Made by a program: the position numbers and the translations under genes. Positions 33,651 to 45,667 of a stretch of DNA of 64,000 nt are shown here, piece after piece. The stretch is from Ligustrum vulgare (lineage: Eukaryota > Streptophyta > Magnoliopsida > Lamiales > Oleaceae), in contig OY743174.1 of NCBI GenBank assembly GCA_963555705.1, positions 23,965,108-24,029,107 on the forward strand, given 5' to 3'. Below the pieces are notes generated by a model. It had not been told where the DNA came from, made no database searches, and saw nothing but the letters and a program-made list of their open reading frames with translations. How positions within the stretch are numbered: the stretch's first letter is position 1; each line of letters starts with the position of its first letter.

Positions 33651-33995
33651 TTCATAGACTGATATAATGCATTACTTTCAGTTATAGAACAAGTAAATAA
33701 CATGTATAGCGTGTCAACTTTAGGCCATTGATCTGTTGCACATTTCTTTGTATAATCTTGCTTATCATAGTTAATGTCAGTTTCATGACTTTCTCTGTGG
33801 TTACAGCAGGTAATTCATATGAAGTCCAGTGTTCGCATTCTAATTCTTTTTTTTTTTTTTTTCATTTTCTAAAGTTTGAGATAAATGTATTAAGTTGATG
33901 TTGCTTGCATTTTCTTTTAGCTTTAAAACCATATTTAATCACTTTCTTCCAAGTACAAGTACGTAATCCATTATTCTATAGAAAAAGTAATAGAC
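33651..33995. other. CACTA interior, no gene
   Basis: Noncoding sequence with a T-run (33847-33862), leading up to the ATG of the Transposase_24-type gene. Confidence 0.45.
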
Positions 33996-34912
33996 ATGGC
34001 CGAAGTCATGTATCATGGAGGTGACGGTTCAGACGAGGATCCACACCGCGGCGGACATTGGGTTGCACCTGAGTGTGAGACTGGTTAGTATTTTTTTAAA
34101 AATGTTTTTTCATATTAATTGACTATTTATGTTTGATCATATTAATATGTGTTTGATTTTTCTTTTACAACTTAGCACCTTGAAAAAAAAGGAGAGGCAA
34201 CAACAGGAGCATGAACCTAGATAAACAATTTGTCGCTGCGGGAAAAAAACTTCCCATTCAATTCGATCATCAAAATGAAATGACTATACGCCCCCTAGGA
34301 GGTAACGTTGCAACATTCAGTCGTTTAGTGGGGACTGCGGTCAGGTCGCATATTACACCCTGCTACAAGGATTGGCGATCGGTTCCAGTAGTGCTAAAGC
34401 ATCGAGTTTGGCAACAAGTCGATGTAGGTGGCATTACACGTGTTTAACAATGTATATTTCATTGATGTTTTATCAAATGACATCATTTCATTGTTTAAAT
34501 TTTTCTTATAGCATTATTTCGACTTGAAGACTGATGTGCTGATAGAGAAGCACCCTTGGATTGATCGAGGAATCGATAGGGATGCGGTAGATCGATATAG
34601 CGAGTACAAGAGTAGTCCCTACAAACACTATATGAAGAACGGGATTAACGTCCCGTATCGAGATATCTCAATGACTGAATGGGCCAAGTGTGATGAGTTG
34701 TTCCGGAGTCCGATGTTCCTTGTAAGTATAAAAATTTCATTTAATTTTTATGAAATTGATGTTACTTTTAGGTATATACTAGCTATTTTATAATAACAAT
34801 TGTACATCATGTTATTTAGGCAAGTTCGGCAAGAAATAAGGTCAATAGATCTCGACAAAAATACTCAAGTCTCCTAGGATCGAAAAGTATCGTGGCAACC
34901 TGACATGCTAAC
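33996..34912 (+). pseudogene. CACTA Transposase_24-type (TNPA-like) gene, four exons, two nonsense codons
   Basis: Exons inferred from splice sites and from the homologous gene at 58.8-60.5 kb are 33996-34083, 34176-34423, 34512-34721 and 34820-34912 (88, 248, 210 and 93 nt). Protein blocks: MAEVMYHGGDGSDED; NRSMNLDKQFVAAGKKLPIQ; HITPCYKDWRSVPV; NVPYRDISMTEWAKCDELF; ARNKVNRSRQKYSSLLGSKS. These match the plant CACTA accessory protein with the Transposase_24 domain, thought to bind subterminal repeats. TGA 34181-34183 and TGA 34901-34903 (the latter where the other copy has Arg) break it. Confidence 0.8.
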
Positions 34913-35121
34913 GTAAGTGCTCAATTTGATTAGAGTACTGTTACGACTCTGGGTTCTCAGCTAGCCATAGCTTTAGCAACGATTGATAATTTCAATGCCA
35001 TGTTTGTTGAGCTCTCAAACTTCGTACCTTGATTTCTGATGCGACCCTAGCTTCGGGTGGAGGATCAGCCTCGAGTGGAGGATCATCCTCCTACAGGCGA
35101 TGATCTAGATGAGTTCTTAGG

Positions 35122-35322
35122 TGATCCTTAGGGTCTCTTTTTGGGTATTTGTGAAGTAATTTTGATTCAAATGATCCTTAGGCTCTCGTTTTGGGTATTT
35201 GTAAAGTAACTTTGATTTAAAGGATCCTTAGGCTCTCGTTTTGGGTATTTGTAAAGTAGCTTTGATTTAAAGGATCCTTAGGGTTTCTTTTTGAGTATTT
35301 GTAAAGTACTTTTGACTTAAAT
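35122..35322 (+). repeat. 50-base tandem repeat, four units
   Basis: 'gatcctta' recurs at exact 50-base spacing (35123, 35173, 35223, 35273), followed each time by 'tttgggtatttgtaaagta' or a close variant. It lies just 3' of the Transposase_24-type gene. Confidence 0.92.
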
Positions 35323-35449
35323 GACATTAATGCTATATTCAAAAATTATGTAATTAGTTCATTTAAATTATTTTTATTTATGTAATTAAATTAAATTAAA
35401 AAAATATTTTCATCATTTTATAAACAAATTAAAAAAAAAATTCATAACT

Positions 35450-35860
35450 AATCTCTAACGAAGACAAATGTTGTCGCTATTGATAGATCAATAGAAAGGA
35501 CAAATGTCTTTGCTATTGATCAGTTTAACAGAGAGGACATTGTCGTCCCTATTGATCATTCAACAGAGAGGATATTGTCGTCGCTATTTATCAGTTCAAC
35601 AGAGAGGACATTGTCGTCGCTATAGACTTCATCAAAAGAGACGGCTTTTTTTCGTTACTATTGTGAAGCTCTATAACGACGACAATTTTCGTCGCTGTAG
35701 GAATATCAAGAGCGAGGACAGATTTGTCGTCGTAATAGTGCAACAGGCACGAACCTACTGAAAGGACTTTTAGTGACGGCTTTGTCCTCGGAATAGGATA
35801 ATTGTGACGACTTTTCCAGTTTCAACGACGACGACATTTGTTGTCGCTATAAGCCTTTTT
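35450..35860 (+). repeat. CACTA 3' subterminal repeats
   Basis: The phrases 'acagagaggacattgtcgtc' and 'gctattgatca' recur four times, followed by GACGAC/GTCGTC words up to the terminus. They mirror the left-end repeats. Confidence 0.8.
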
Positions 35861-35870
35861 TCTTGTAGTG

Positions 35871-36182
35871 TTTCCCACATTTTCCTTGTTTTTGTTGAAT
35901 TCATTTTCCCACCACTTTGGTGGGAATTGAAAATTCATTTTTGTCTCGGTTCATCATTTTTGTTGTTGTTAATTGATTTTTCTAGAAATTAACATTATTT
36001 TTATTAAATACAAACGTGTGAAAAATAAAAAAATAACAATAATTTTCTAGGTGGAATAGAAAATTAAACCAATCAAATGCATTCAACTTCCAATTCCTAG
36101 GAAAATAATTTCCCAAAAAATTAATTTCCTGATATTTATTTTATTTTCACCCAAATTCCACTCTCGTTATCAAACGGGGCCT
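35871..36182. mobile_element. Right half of an older small repeat split by the CACTA element
   Basis: The right edge (tatcaaacggggcctg, about 36168-36182) is the inverse of a sequence like (C/G)CGTTTGATA that begins the stretch left of the CACTA element at about 23640 (gttgcgtttgatac). The two halves, 23638-23764 and 35871-36182, would form one small inverted-repeat element of about 440 bases into which the CACTA landed. The match is short. Confidence 0.35.
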
Positions 36183-39100
36183 GAAGTAACTTTGAATGCA
36201 ACTGGTTTAACTAGTGAGATGGATCAAAAATAAAAAATAAGACATAAGACATAAACGTAACAACAAGTTTATCTATAATCTATGGTCTATTAAATATTAC
36301 GTCGAGTAAGAATCATTTTTGGATAATTGATTCTATCCCACTTTAATTCTCAATTATTTCGATAATATATTACTTTTCGTTTTCCAATATGAATTTAATT
36401 TATTTGACCATTTGAGCAAATATTATCATGAATTATTTTTTCAACAATTTAGTTATTATCAATGTACATTTGACAGGTTCATTTCCTTGATTGGATAGTA
36501 AATTAAATTAATAATTTTTTTTTTAAAAAAAATTGATTTATTCAGTAAATTTTAAAATGAAAAGAAGATAAATGAGAGGACATAATGAGCATATATAACA
36601 ATGAACTGTAAAATTTGTTTACCTCATGATCCAAATGAAGGGATTTTCTTTATCAATATCTAAGAGATTATTACAGCATATTCTCTTTCAACTCATTCGA
36701 CGTAATTTTGGAAAGATCTCACTACATCAAACAAAGTGTTAGGCTCATTAGAGATCAAGGAAAAAAAGCGTGACATTCTATTTCTTTTACCAGAAAATCG
36801 ACCGGTTTCTTTCAATTGTATCCTGTGACATTGATCGTGAATTACAAAATAGGATTCACATACTAAGAGATGCTGGTCTTTATTAAAAAATTGTTAAATA
36901 TTGCGTTATTTCCTTATCTTAAGTGTACAGATCGCACAAATAATCACTAAAATGCCAATTCTTGTGGAATTAAACAAATCAAAGCATAAAAATACGAGTT
37001 TAAGACTTCATCATGATTTTAACACTATGATAACTTTAGCTATAGATACATCATCAATGATAAACTGCCATAGAATTTGGAATTCGTCACCTAGAACACA
37101 AATGAATCTTGTCGTCGATGAAAATCTTCAATCACAAGCCTTCCGCCCCTTGATTTGATAAATTGTAAAAGTAGGTGTGCAGAGGTATAGAAGAGGTCCC
37201 AAATTCGTGCACAATAGGATATATATAGCTAGGTTAGAGATCTTGCACGAAAAGTATAAATATATGGAAAGTTGTGTTGAATAAGGAAACAAAATCTGAA
37301 TTCTCGAATAGGGACGTGATCACATGAGATACTTAGCGAGCTCACGTGGTTGAAACAGATTAGTTACTGCATAAATTGATTTGAAGGCTACTTTTCTTCC
37401 AGCGATCGCGTTGTTGAATGTTTTCTATGCAATCTTCATCTTTTGCATTCGTTTAAGTTGGTATATCTTTTTTATTTGTGCGTCAAGTCCTTCAACTTCT
37501 AATTTTATCAATTTAGCCCTCATACTTCTGAATGTCTTCATTTTAGTCCTTTTATCTCTGATTTATTCAATTAAGATCTCTTTGATCCATTACTTAGCTT
37601 CCAATACTACTATGTTGTCCATTTTGGTCCAAATTGTTATCAAATTGCTCTCTTTTTGCTTCAATTGCTTTATTTTCTCAACATTGGGATAAAATAATAA
37701 TTTTGGGGAGAAGTGTATGCGTCTCTCGAGAGGGAAATTGGAATTTGACCACTAAGGATCGGGAAATCGTCTTTTAAGCGCATTATGATGATTGAGTTAA
37801 TTAAGCACACATACACATCGAGCATGGATTTAAGTTAAAACTAATATAACATTTTTGAATTATTTGCAGTTTTAAATATTGGAGCAAATTCGACGAGTTA
37901 TTCAAAATTTATCAATATCATGAGTACTCTTTATTAAACGAAGGACGTCCCGTGCAAGTGTTGAGCCGTGCCGAGTTGAACGGACGACAGCCCGTGCATG
38001 TGTTTTCGAACCTGGTTGTATTTAGATCCTTCTACTTTTGCACAAAGGCCAAACTTGCAGTATGTAAACCCAATATGTTTTTTTCACTCGATTTACGTTG
38101 GACAAATAAAAGCGAATTCCATGGCATTCTTCATTATATCAAGTTTCAAGTGGATAATTTTCAATCCAAATATTTCATACATATATTATGATATTCATGT
38201 GAATATGCTTAATTTTGATAAATTTGAAGCTTTTTATCCACTTAAAATTTCTCAAGCAAAACAATTTTCCAACAGAATCCACGTGTGCTCCACTTCTCAA
38301 AGAATTCTCAAATAATTTCAAACATGCTAGTAAGCCCCCGGACTCACCCTCTTGATGGATGTTCAAGAGACTACGAGTATTCATGCATCGACTTTGCACG
38401 ATATGCAACATTGTAAGTTTTTGCATATAAATGGTTGCATTCTTTGGAAACAATTTGTGCACCCTTATGAATCTTGAAAGAGTTAAAGGTATGATGATGG
38501 CCTAAAATGTTACTTTCATTTGGACCCATATTTTCTTTTCCATCAATTTCCCTGATTTGTGTAATGGAAAGTGTTTATTAATGATTAATCTATTTAGCTG
38601 AATTGATTTACTTAATGATTTACCAATTTCTGTGTTGACACAATTATGGTGATTGATTTTAAAGAGGATGTGAGATGATGTGATGGGTAAAGTGATGGAT
38701 GTCTGTCAAGTGTGTTGTAGGTAAATCAGTCGGTAAATTAATTTGGCAACGTAGCATGGTTCATGCTTTAAATTATAAATTTACCCAATTTGGCCCCATT
38801 TTTTCAAAACAAAATTTATTTAACACTCAGAGCCGGTAATTTTTGTGACATTTTTTTATGTTTTTTGATGAATGTGTTGTTTAGATTGATTTGAAATGTG
38901 AAAAATTGTGAGCTTGACTAAGAATAGATGTTTGAGATTGAGTTTGAAAGGTTTTGGTAAAAATTTTAGGTGGAGCAAACATGTTTTCAATCTCATTCAT
39001 CTATCTTAGTTAAGTCTATTTTTAAATTTTTTTAACCACAAATTCTTTCAAAAATGTTATTTCACAACTACAATTTTTCAAAAAAAATGGGGGCGCATTA

Positions 39101-39298
39101 TAAAGTTCCTTACGAGGAATTCTACACTGATTAATCTAAATTCCACGTTGTATTTTGATTGTCAATATAACAATATTATTTTATGCATATACATGATAAA
39201 CATACATATTTAACTTGTACACAATCTTTAGCGATTAGCTACGTTGAACAATTCCAAAGGATGCTGCTCAATAACTAGAAAATGGTGAAAAGTCAAAC
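36183..39298. other. Gene-free stretch
   Basis: No gene is supported. Around 37380-37690 the sequence (gcgatcgcgttg, 'gtccttcaacttctaatttt', 'atcaatttagccctcatact') resembles in wording the U3 part of the Athila LTR and may be an old, diverged LTR. A short repeat 'cgtgcaagtgttgagccgtg' / 'cccgtgcatgtgtt' lies near 37950. The rest is AT-rich DNA without recognisable features. Confidence 0.35.
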
Positions 39299-40720
39299 TG
39301 TTGGATAGTGTATGTCCGTCGAGTTAATTTATTTGTACTCGTGACATTTTTGAAATAAAATATTATTTTGATTATATTATTTTGAGCTTGCATTAGTCCA
39401 TAGATCGATTCGATATTACTAATTGAGTGTTTAAGTTGTTAAATACAGAAAGATTCAATTTGTAATTCGATCTAAAATTATTGTTCACGATCAGTAAAAT
39501 AAATATGAATAATTTATTTTTGATCGTCTCGATTTCATTAAAATCTATCTTTGATTTTGAAAATGAAATTGAGAGTACATTTGATATGTATTGAACGGGA
39601 CCACGTGAAATTAACTTGTGACATTGATCGTGCAAATTTAATTTCACTTGACTATCGTACATGGAACCTTAATCCTAATCGGATAATGAACTTCGATTAC
39701 TAACTTGAAGTTCTTTGATGTATCAATGGGTGAGATAAAATTGTTGGTCAATATCTCGGTACTTTGGGAATTAAAGTAAAATAACGAGGAACATATATTC
39801 GTATTATGGAATCCGTCACCATTAGGTATGATCATGATCTCACTGGTTCTTCTAGTGGACAGTTAAATCTGAGCTCAGTAATTCGACGGTGATTGTTGAA
39901 TTTTATGATGTGATGTGATCACATAGAACTGTCAGATAGAAGATGGGAGTCGAGAATTTATGAATATTCAGATAAGGGTATTTTGGTCATTTAACCTTAC
40001 TTCGAATATTCCAGTTGATCGACGGGGGTAACATGTAAGAGCGATAAAGAGGATATAATTATTGGTTATTGCTTCAGTAATTACAATTTTACTAAGAGTG
40101 TAATCTCGTTCTTTTAGTGGAATAGAACGTAATTAATAAATTATTTTAATTGGTCAATAGTTGACTGGATCAGAATTAATTTATTGGAGCTTAGTTTAAT
40201 TGGGTCCGATCAGGTTCCCTTGGTGGCTTCAATATAACAGGCATATACAGGCTTATAACTTGTATTGGGCCGTGCAGAAATGGGCATGGGTTATACTATT
40301 AGGGTTGGTAGGGTTTTAGAGGGTAAAGAAGTTATAAATAGTCTTCTAAGACTATTTTTCTTAACCTAATACACTTGTGGGCGGGACACATACTAAAGTG
40401 TGAAATGTGTGTTTTCTTCTCTTGATAAAAATCCTAACCCTAGTGTAACCAAAACCTAGAGAAAAGTGACCACACACTTGCATAGCCTCTGCTGGAGAAC
40501 ACCAAGGAAAACTTGAAGGTTTGGAGATTGGTGGAATCAAGAACAATACAGATAATTGTCAAAGCACGCTACAAGGGTAACGATTACTAAACTATTATCT
40601 GTTCAAAATTATTTAATCTAGTCAAATACATAAAACAACGAGTTTCTATTATGAGATGATCCAAATCACAGGAAATTAATTTTTGTGATTAGATATCCCG
40701 TTGTTTTTATTTTCCCAACA
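39299..40720 (+). repeat. Copia 5' LTR (1422 bp)
   Basis: Begins TGTTGGATAGTG and ends TTTTCCCAACA. It aligns over its full length with 54812-56237, with only scattered substitutions. A TATAAATA box candidate near 40333 lies in the probable U3/R part. Confidence 0.95.
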
Positions 40721-40721
40721 A

Positions 40722-40733
40722 TGGTATTAGAGC
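40722..40733 (+). other. Primer-binding site (tRNA-Met type, one mismatch)
   Basis: TGGTATTAGAGC follows the LTR by one base. The usual sequence has C at the seventh position (TGGTATCAGAGC). Confidence 0.85.
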
Positions 40734-41210
40734 GCCAAGTTTTTTGATACTGTTTTATGTATTTAGGATTAAATAATTTTGTTATGCATGTGTTAGTGGA
40801 GCGGTGTAGGTTTTATATGATTTGATTTGTTATTGGTGAACGATATTTTAATGAACTGATTTATGGCCTTAGATTGTTTGTTGTGAATTATGTATTTGTT
40901 TTATCGAGTCTTGTAACAAAAGGGGTGGATTACGACTCCATGTTTCCCTTTTGATTTTGATTTATTGTAAAATAGAATAAGAATTAGTTTTGCAATTATT
41001 TTTTTGTTGTAATCAAAATCTGAAGACCGAATCTGTCACTGCTGAAACATGGAGGACTCCAAGGCAATTTCGAAATAGGGGCTTGACTTCATCTTCCTCA
41101 ACACAAGGAGGACTTGGCTTGCAATTTCTGGAAATCAACCACGAACGGCATGCAGGCAGTCGGCGGGACTCGTGGGTGCTACCATTGTGATCGGCAGTCA
41201 ATGGCGGCGC
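40734..41210 (+). other. Copia leader, left part
   Basis: Untranslated leader without a recognisable ORF. It is interrupted at 41210 by the CRM element and continues at 48406. Confidence 0.7.
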
Positions 41211-42138
41211 TGATGTGATCCGATACGGGGATCCCCAAGAACACGCGGAATTAAACGCCGGAAATCTCTAAAATCCAAGATAATAGACGGTAACAATGCA
41301 ACCCCGACCTCACGACGCAAGAACTATGGGTATATTAAACCCAAAATCCGTTACGATGCGGAGATAAGAACCACAAAGGGGGAACGCCACAAAGGTTGTC
41401 AAATCCTTTGATAAGTTCAATTTGTTCGACGAGAACACGAAGAAAATATAAGGGAATATCTCACCTTCAATATCATTAATCTCAAGATAAAAAGTTGTAT
41501 TTTACAATGCTGAATAAAACCATATATATAGGCAAAGAAAATAAAGCAACTAAAAATAAACTAGAATTCAACATAAACTAAAAAGCCCAAAATTAGGTTT
41601 TAATTACGGCGCAAAGTTACGGCCGTGACTTATACTCTTACGGCCGTAAGCAAGCTACGGATAAAAATCGAAAACATATGTTACGGCCGTGACTATTTAT
41701 ATTACGGCCGTAAGCTACCTTCTGAACAAAAATTAAAAGTTACAAAATCCTGGGTTACGGCCGTGAGACTTTGATTACGGCCGTAAGTCTTCTATTTTAC
41801 TTTTACGGCCGTAAGAAGATATGTTACGGCCGTGAAGGCCTTTCTGTCAAAAATCCGCCAACATGGTTTTACGGCCGTAAAAGTAGGGTTACGGCCGTGA
41901 GAATGCTTCTGCCTTAATTTCTTGTTGTTCTTTATTCCAAATGCGTAGTAACAACTTTGGTTCTTCTTCCACTTTGTTATGCAACGTAAATGAAGTCTTT
42001 GCACTCGAGCACTCGTCCATCCACGCTTGCATGAATCCTTGCATTGCCTGCTTGATTCTTTTGGCTCTTTGTCTCGTTATTGGTCCTACGGGCACGTGCA
42101 ACGGGTCAACGCTCGTTGAGCCACTCCGGAACTCATCA
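41211..42138 (-). repeat. CRM 3' LTR (928 bp)
   Basis: Ends TGATG...CATCA. The 3' end of pol runs through its first 250 bases (minus orientation) to a stop at 41889-41891. Confidence 0.95.
41610..41905 (-). promoter_or_regulatory. Array of ACGGCCGT palindromes in the CRM LTR
   Basis: The 8-base palindrome ACGGCCGT occurs ten times in under 300 bases, alternately as TTACGGCCGTGA and TTACGGCCGTAA. It lies just downstream of the pol stop in U3. The same array, with one site mutated, is in the 5' LTR (47876-48165), and a more diverged one is in the solo LTR at 50520-50755. The regular arrangement suggests a binding site or structural element; the function is unknown. Confidence 0.6.
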
Positions 42139-43052
42139 TCCCCTCCCTGTTGAAAAGGATTCGTCCTCGAATCATCACCTGCATCAAACAGAGAAAAATC
42201 AGCAACATTAAAAGAAGCTGACACGTTATACTCACCTGGAAGATCGAGTTTATATGCATTCTCATTTATCTTTTCAAGGATCTGAAAAGGTCCATCGCCT
42301 CTTGGCTGCAACTTAGACTTTCTTTGGATTGGAAATCGCTCCTTTCGCAAGTGCACCCACACCCAATCACCGGGCTCGAACGTCACTTGCCTCCTACCTT
42401 TGTTGGCATGAGTCGCATAACGCTCATTTTTCTTTTCAATTTGCCCTTTCACCTTCTCATGAAACTCTCTCACAAGCTTAGCTTTTTTCGCCCCGTCCAA
42501 ACTGCTCCGTTCATCTGCAGGTAAATGAATTAAATCAAGAGGAGTTAGCGGGTTGAAACCATAAACAATTTCAAAAGGTGAACATGAAGTAGTAGAATGT
42601 ACTGATCGATTATAAGCAAATTCCACAAATGGAAAACATTCCTGCCAACTTTTTAAATTCTTATTTATTACAGTGCGTAAAAGTTGGATTAATGTCCTAT
42701 TAACTACCTCCGTTTGGCCATCAGTTTGCGGGTGACATGTAGTAGAAAATAATAATTTAGTACCCATCATCCCCCACAAGACTTTCCAAAAGTAGCTTAG
42801 GAACTTAACATCCCTATCAGACACAATACTCCTAGGTACCCCATGGAGTCTCACAACCTCCCTAAAGGATAGGTCAGCTATGTTTGTTGCGTCATCAGTT
42901 TTATTACAAGGAATAAAATGTGCCATTTTGCTAAACCTGTCTACCACCACAAATATCGAGTCTCTACCTTTTTTTGTCCTAGGCAGACCTAACACAAAAT
43001 CCATGGATATATCTACCCAAGGTTCATTAGGTACGGGCAAAGGTGTATACAA
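41889..43052 (-). pseudogene. CRM integrase core and C-terminus, reading into the LTR
   Basis: 387 open codons: integrase core with Asp in [13 protein letters not shown], Asp in [12 protein letters not shown] and Glu in [16 protein letters not shown]-terminal GPF/Y-like part follows ([20 protein letters not shown], then [20 protein letters not shown]) and a tail with [18 protein letters not shown]. The last 80 or so residues are encoded inside the 3' LTR, a known peculiarity of CRM elements whose tail is linked to centromere targeting. It is separated from the zinc-binding N-terminus by a frameshift near 43085. Confidence 0.92.
42139..42155 (-). other. CRM polypurine tract
   Basis: On the minus strand CAACAGGGAGGGGA directly precedes the 3' LTR. 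Confidence 0.8.
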
Positions 43053-43090
43053 ACCTTGTGGTAAGACTCTAAACTTAGATTGCTTACAAG

Positions 43091-45667
43091 TTATGCACCG
43101 TCACAAATATGGTGAACATCATTTTTCATTTTAGGCCAATAAAAGTGCTCTTGTAAAGTTTCTAATGTCTTAGTAACACCAAAGTGTCCCATTAACCCCC
43201 CACCATGAGCCTCACGTACTAGCAATTCACGCATAGAACAATTAGGCACACAAAGTTTACTTTCCCTAAACAAATAGCCATCATGCCTATAAAACTTATC
43301 AATTGCACCTTTTTCACATGAAGCGTAAATGATAGAAAAATCAGGGTCATTGGCATACATACCACTTATATATTCAAACCCAAGCAACTTCGCATTTAAA
43401 GAGCTTAGAAGTACGTACCTGTGAGAAAGGGCATCGGCTACCACATTCTCCTTACCTTGCTTATAGCGAATGACGTATGGAAAAGTCTCAATGAATTCCA
43501 TCCAACGGGCGTGTCTTTTGTTTAGCTTACCTTGTCCCTTGAGGTGTTTCAGTGACTCGTGGTCAGTGTGTATGACGAATTCCTTTGGCCACAGATAGTG
43601 CTGCCATGTCTCCAAGGCACGAACAAGATCATAAAGCTCCTTGTCGTAGGTAGGATAATTCAAAACTGCCCCACTCAGCTTTTCACTGAAAAATGCAAGC
43701 GGCCTTTTTTCCTGCATAAGAACGGCTCCAATACCTATTCCTGATGCATCACATTCAATCTCAAAGGTTTGGTTAAAGTTAGGTAAAGTCAAAACCGGTG
43801 CGGAACATAACCCATCCTTAAGCATTTTAAAAGCATTTTCTTGTGCTACCCCCCAATGGAATCCTACACTTTTCTTGACTATTTCTGTGAGTGGTGCTGC
43901 AAGTGTGCTAAAATCTTTAACAAATCTCCTATAAAATCCAGCCAACCCGTGGAAGCTCCTAACCTCCGTAATAGTTTTGGGAGTTGGCCATTCTTTAATA
44001 GCACGAATTTTCTCCTCATCTACCTCAACACCATTTGCACTAACGACAAAACCAAGAAAAATTACATTTTCCATGCAAAAAGTACACTTTTTAAAATTAG
44101 CATATAGTTTTTCAGTTTTTAAAACTTCCAAAACAGATCTTAAATGTTTAATGTGATCACCTAAGTTCTTACTATATACCAAAATGTCATCAAAGTATAC
44201 CACAACGAATTTACCAATGTAAGCACGCAAGACATGATTCATTAATCTCATAAAAGTGCTAGGTGCATTTGAGAGGCCGAACGGCATAACCATCCATTCA
44301 TATAAACCATATTTGGTTTTGAAGGCGGTTTTCCATTCATCACCTTCTTTCATACGAATTTGGTGATAACTACTCTTAAGGTCTATTTTGCTAAAAATAC
44401 AAGCACCATATAGTTCATCAAGCATGTCATCAAGTCTAGGTATGGGATGGCGATACTTTACCATAATATTGTTGACTGCTCTACAATCCACGCACATCCT
44501 CCAAGTCCCATCTTTTTTTGGCACCAACAAAACTGGTACTGCACATGGGCTCATGCTTTCCCGAACATAGCCCTTTTTCAACAGCTCTTCAACCTGCTTT
44601 TGTAGCTCTTTGGTCTCTTCGGGATTGATCCTATAAGCTGGCCTGTTTGGAATGACTGCTCCTGGCACGAAGTCAATCTGGTGTTCAATCCCTCGAATTG
44701 GCGGCAGCCCACTAGGAATCTCCTCGGGAAATAAATCTGCAAATTCCTGCAAAAGAGACACAGCTAAACTGGGGAGGGAGTGGTTAGCTTCATCAAGTAC
44801 AAGGAGAGATTCCTTGTACATTAGTAAAATCACTGGCTTATTTGTAGAAATAGCTTTGGTGATATCACTCTGTTTTGCGTAGAAGCTCACTTTTGTTTTC
44901 TCTCTTTTACTGGCACTCTTCACACCCTCTCCTTTTTCTGGGATCGTGGTCCCAACTCTTGGTTTTTCACACAACTCTCCTTTTTTCGGGATCGTGGTCC
45001 CGACCCTCTTCTGTTCACTCAACTCTCCTTTTTCCGGGAACGTGGTCCCGACCCTCTTTCTCTCTTCCTCACCTTTTAATTTCAATTGGTCTTCATAGAC
45101 CTGTTGAGGTGATAAAGGCATTAGTTTGATATTTTTCCCATCCTTAGTGAAGGTATACCTATTTTGAAAGCCATCATGAATAACCTTCCTATCGAATTGC
45201 CATGGCCTTCCCAACAAGATGTGCCCCGCATGCATGGGTACCACATCGCAAACCACCCTATCTTCATACTTCCCAATCGCCAAATCAACTACCACCTGTT
45301 TATTCACCTTAATCTCACCCGATTCATTTAACCATTGTAGCTTATATGGCCTAGGGTGTTTTAGTATAGGTAGGCATAATTTCTCCACTAGAGTAGTGCT
45401 AGCAACGTTCGCACAACTACCACCATCTATTATCAAACTACACACCTTGTTATTCACAAAGCACCTAGTATGAAATATATTTTCTCGCTGCTCACCCGAC
45501 TCTTCCACCTTAACTTGAGTATTAAGGGCTCTCCTAGTGACAAGTGATTTAGCTACTGCATAGTCCCCATCATCATTTTCACTAACATCCTCTAGAGCTG
45601 GCATATCCTTATACTCATCCTCCACTTCTCTCTCTTTCTCATCCTCCGAACTTAAATACCCCGTCAC
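43091..45667 (-). pseudogene. CRM protease, RT, RNase H and integrase zinc finger
   Basis: 858 open codons. Protease active site [13 protein letters not shown] near residue 80; RT with [37 protein letters not shown] and the catalytic [10 protein letters not shown] (about 44183-44205); RNase H ([46 protein letters not shown]); integrase HHCC start ([20 protein letters not shown], then HHIC). It ends at a frameshift just inside the HHCC zinc finger. The catalytic residues I checked (protease Asp, RT FDD) are intact. The start overlaps the gag frame by 29 bases with a one-base shift at a G-run. Confidence 0.93.

Larger units (their letters stand above)
23765..35870 (+). mobile_element. CACTA (En/Spm) DNA transposon, 12.1 kb, with nested insertions
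   Basis: The termini are CACTACAAGAAAAA at 23765 and its inverted copy ending TTCTTGTAGTG at 35870, with a 3-base target duplication TTT (23762-23764 and 35871-35873). Subterminal arrays of GACGAC/GTCGTC words occupy both ends. A transposase-associated exon (24225-24587) and a Transposase_24-type gene (33996-34912) are both on the plus strand. The catalytic TNP2 body is missing. A solo LTR, an orphan CACTA end and a whole copia element lie in between. Confidence 0.85.

Noticed and set aside
36640..37158. Possible small host gene or organelle-derived insert
   Set aside because: The 85-codon ORF has no recognisable domain, and I saw no plastid or mitochondrial gene sequence.
39393..39835. Minus-strand ORFs of 63-89 codons, repeated at 54906-55348
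   Set aside because: They occur in both copia LTRs because the LTRs are copies of each other; no protein similarity.
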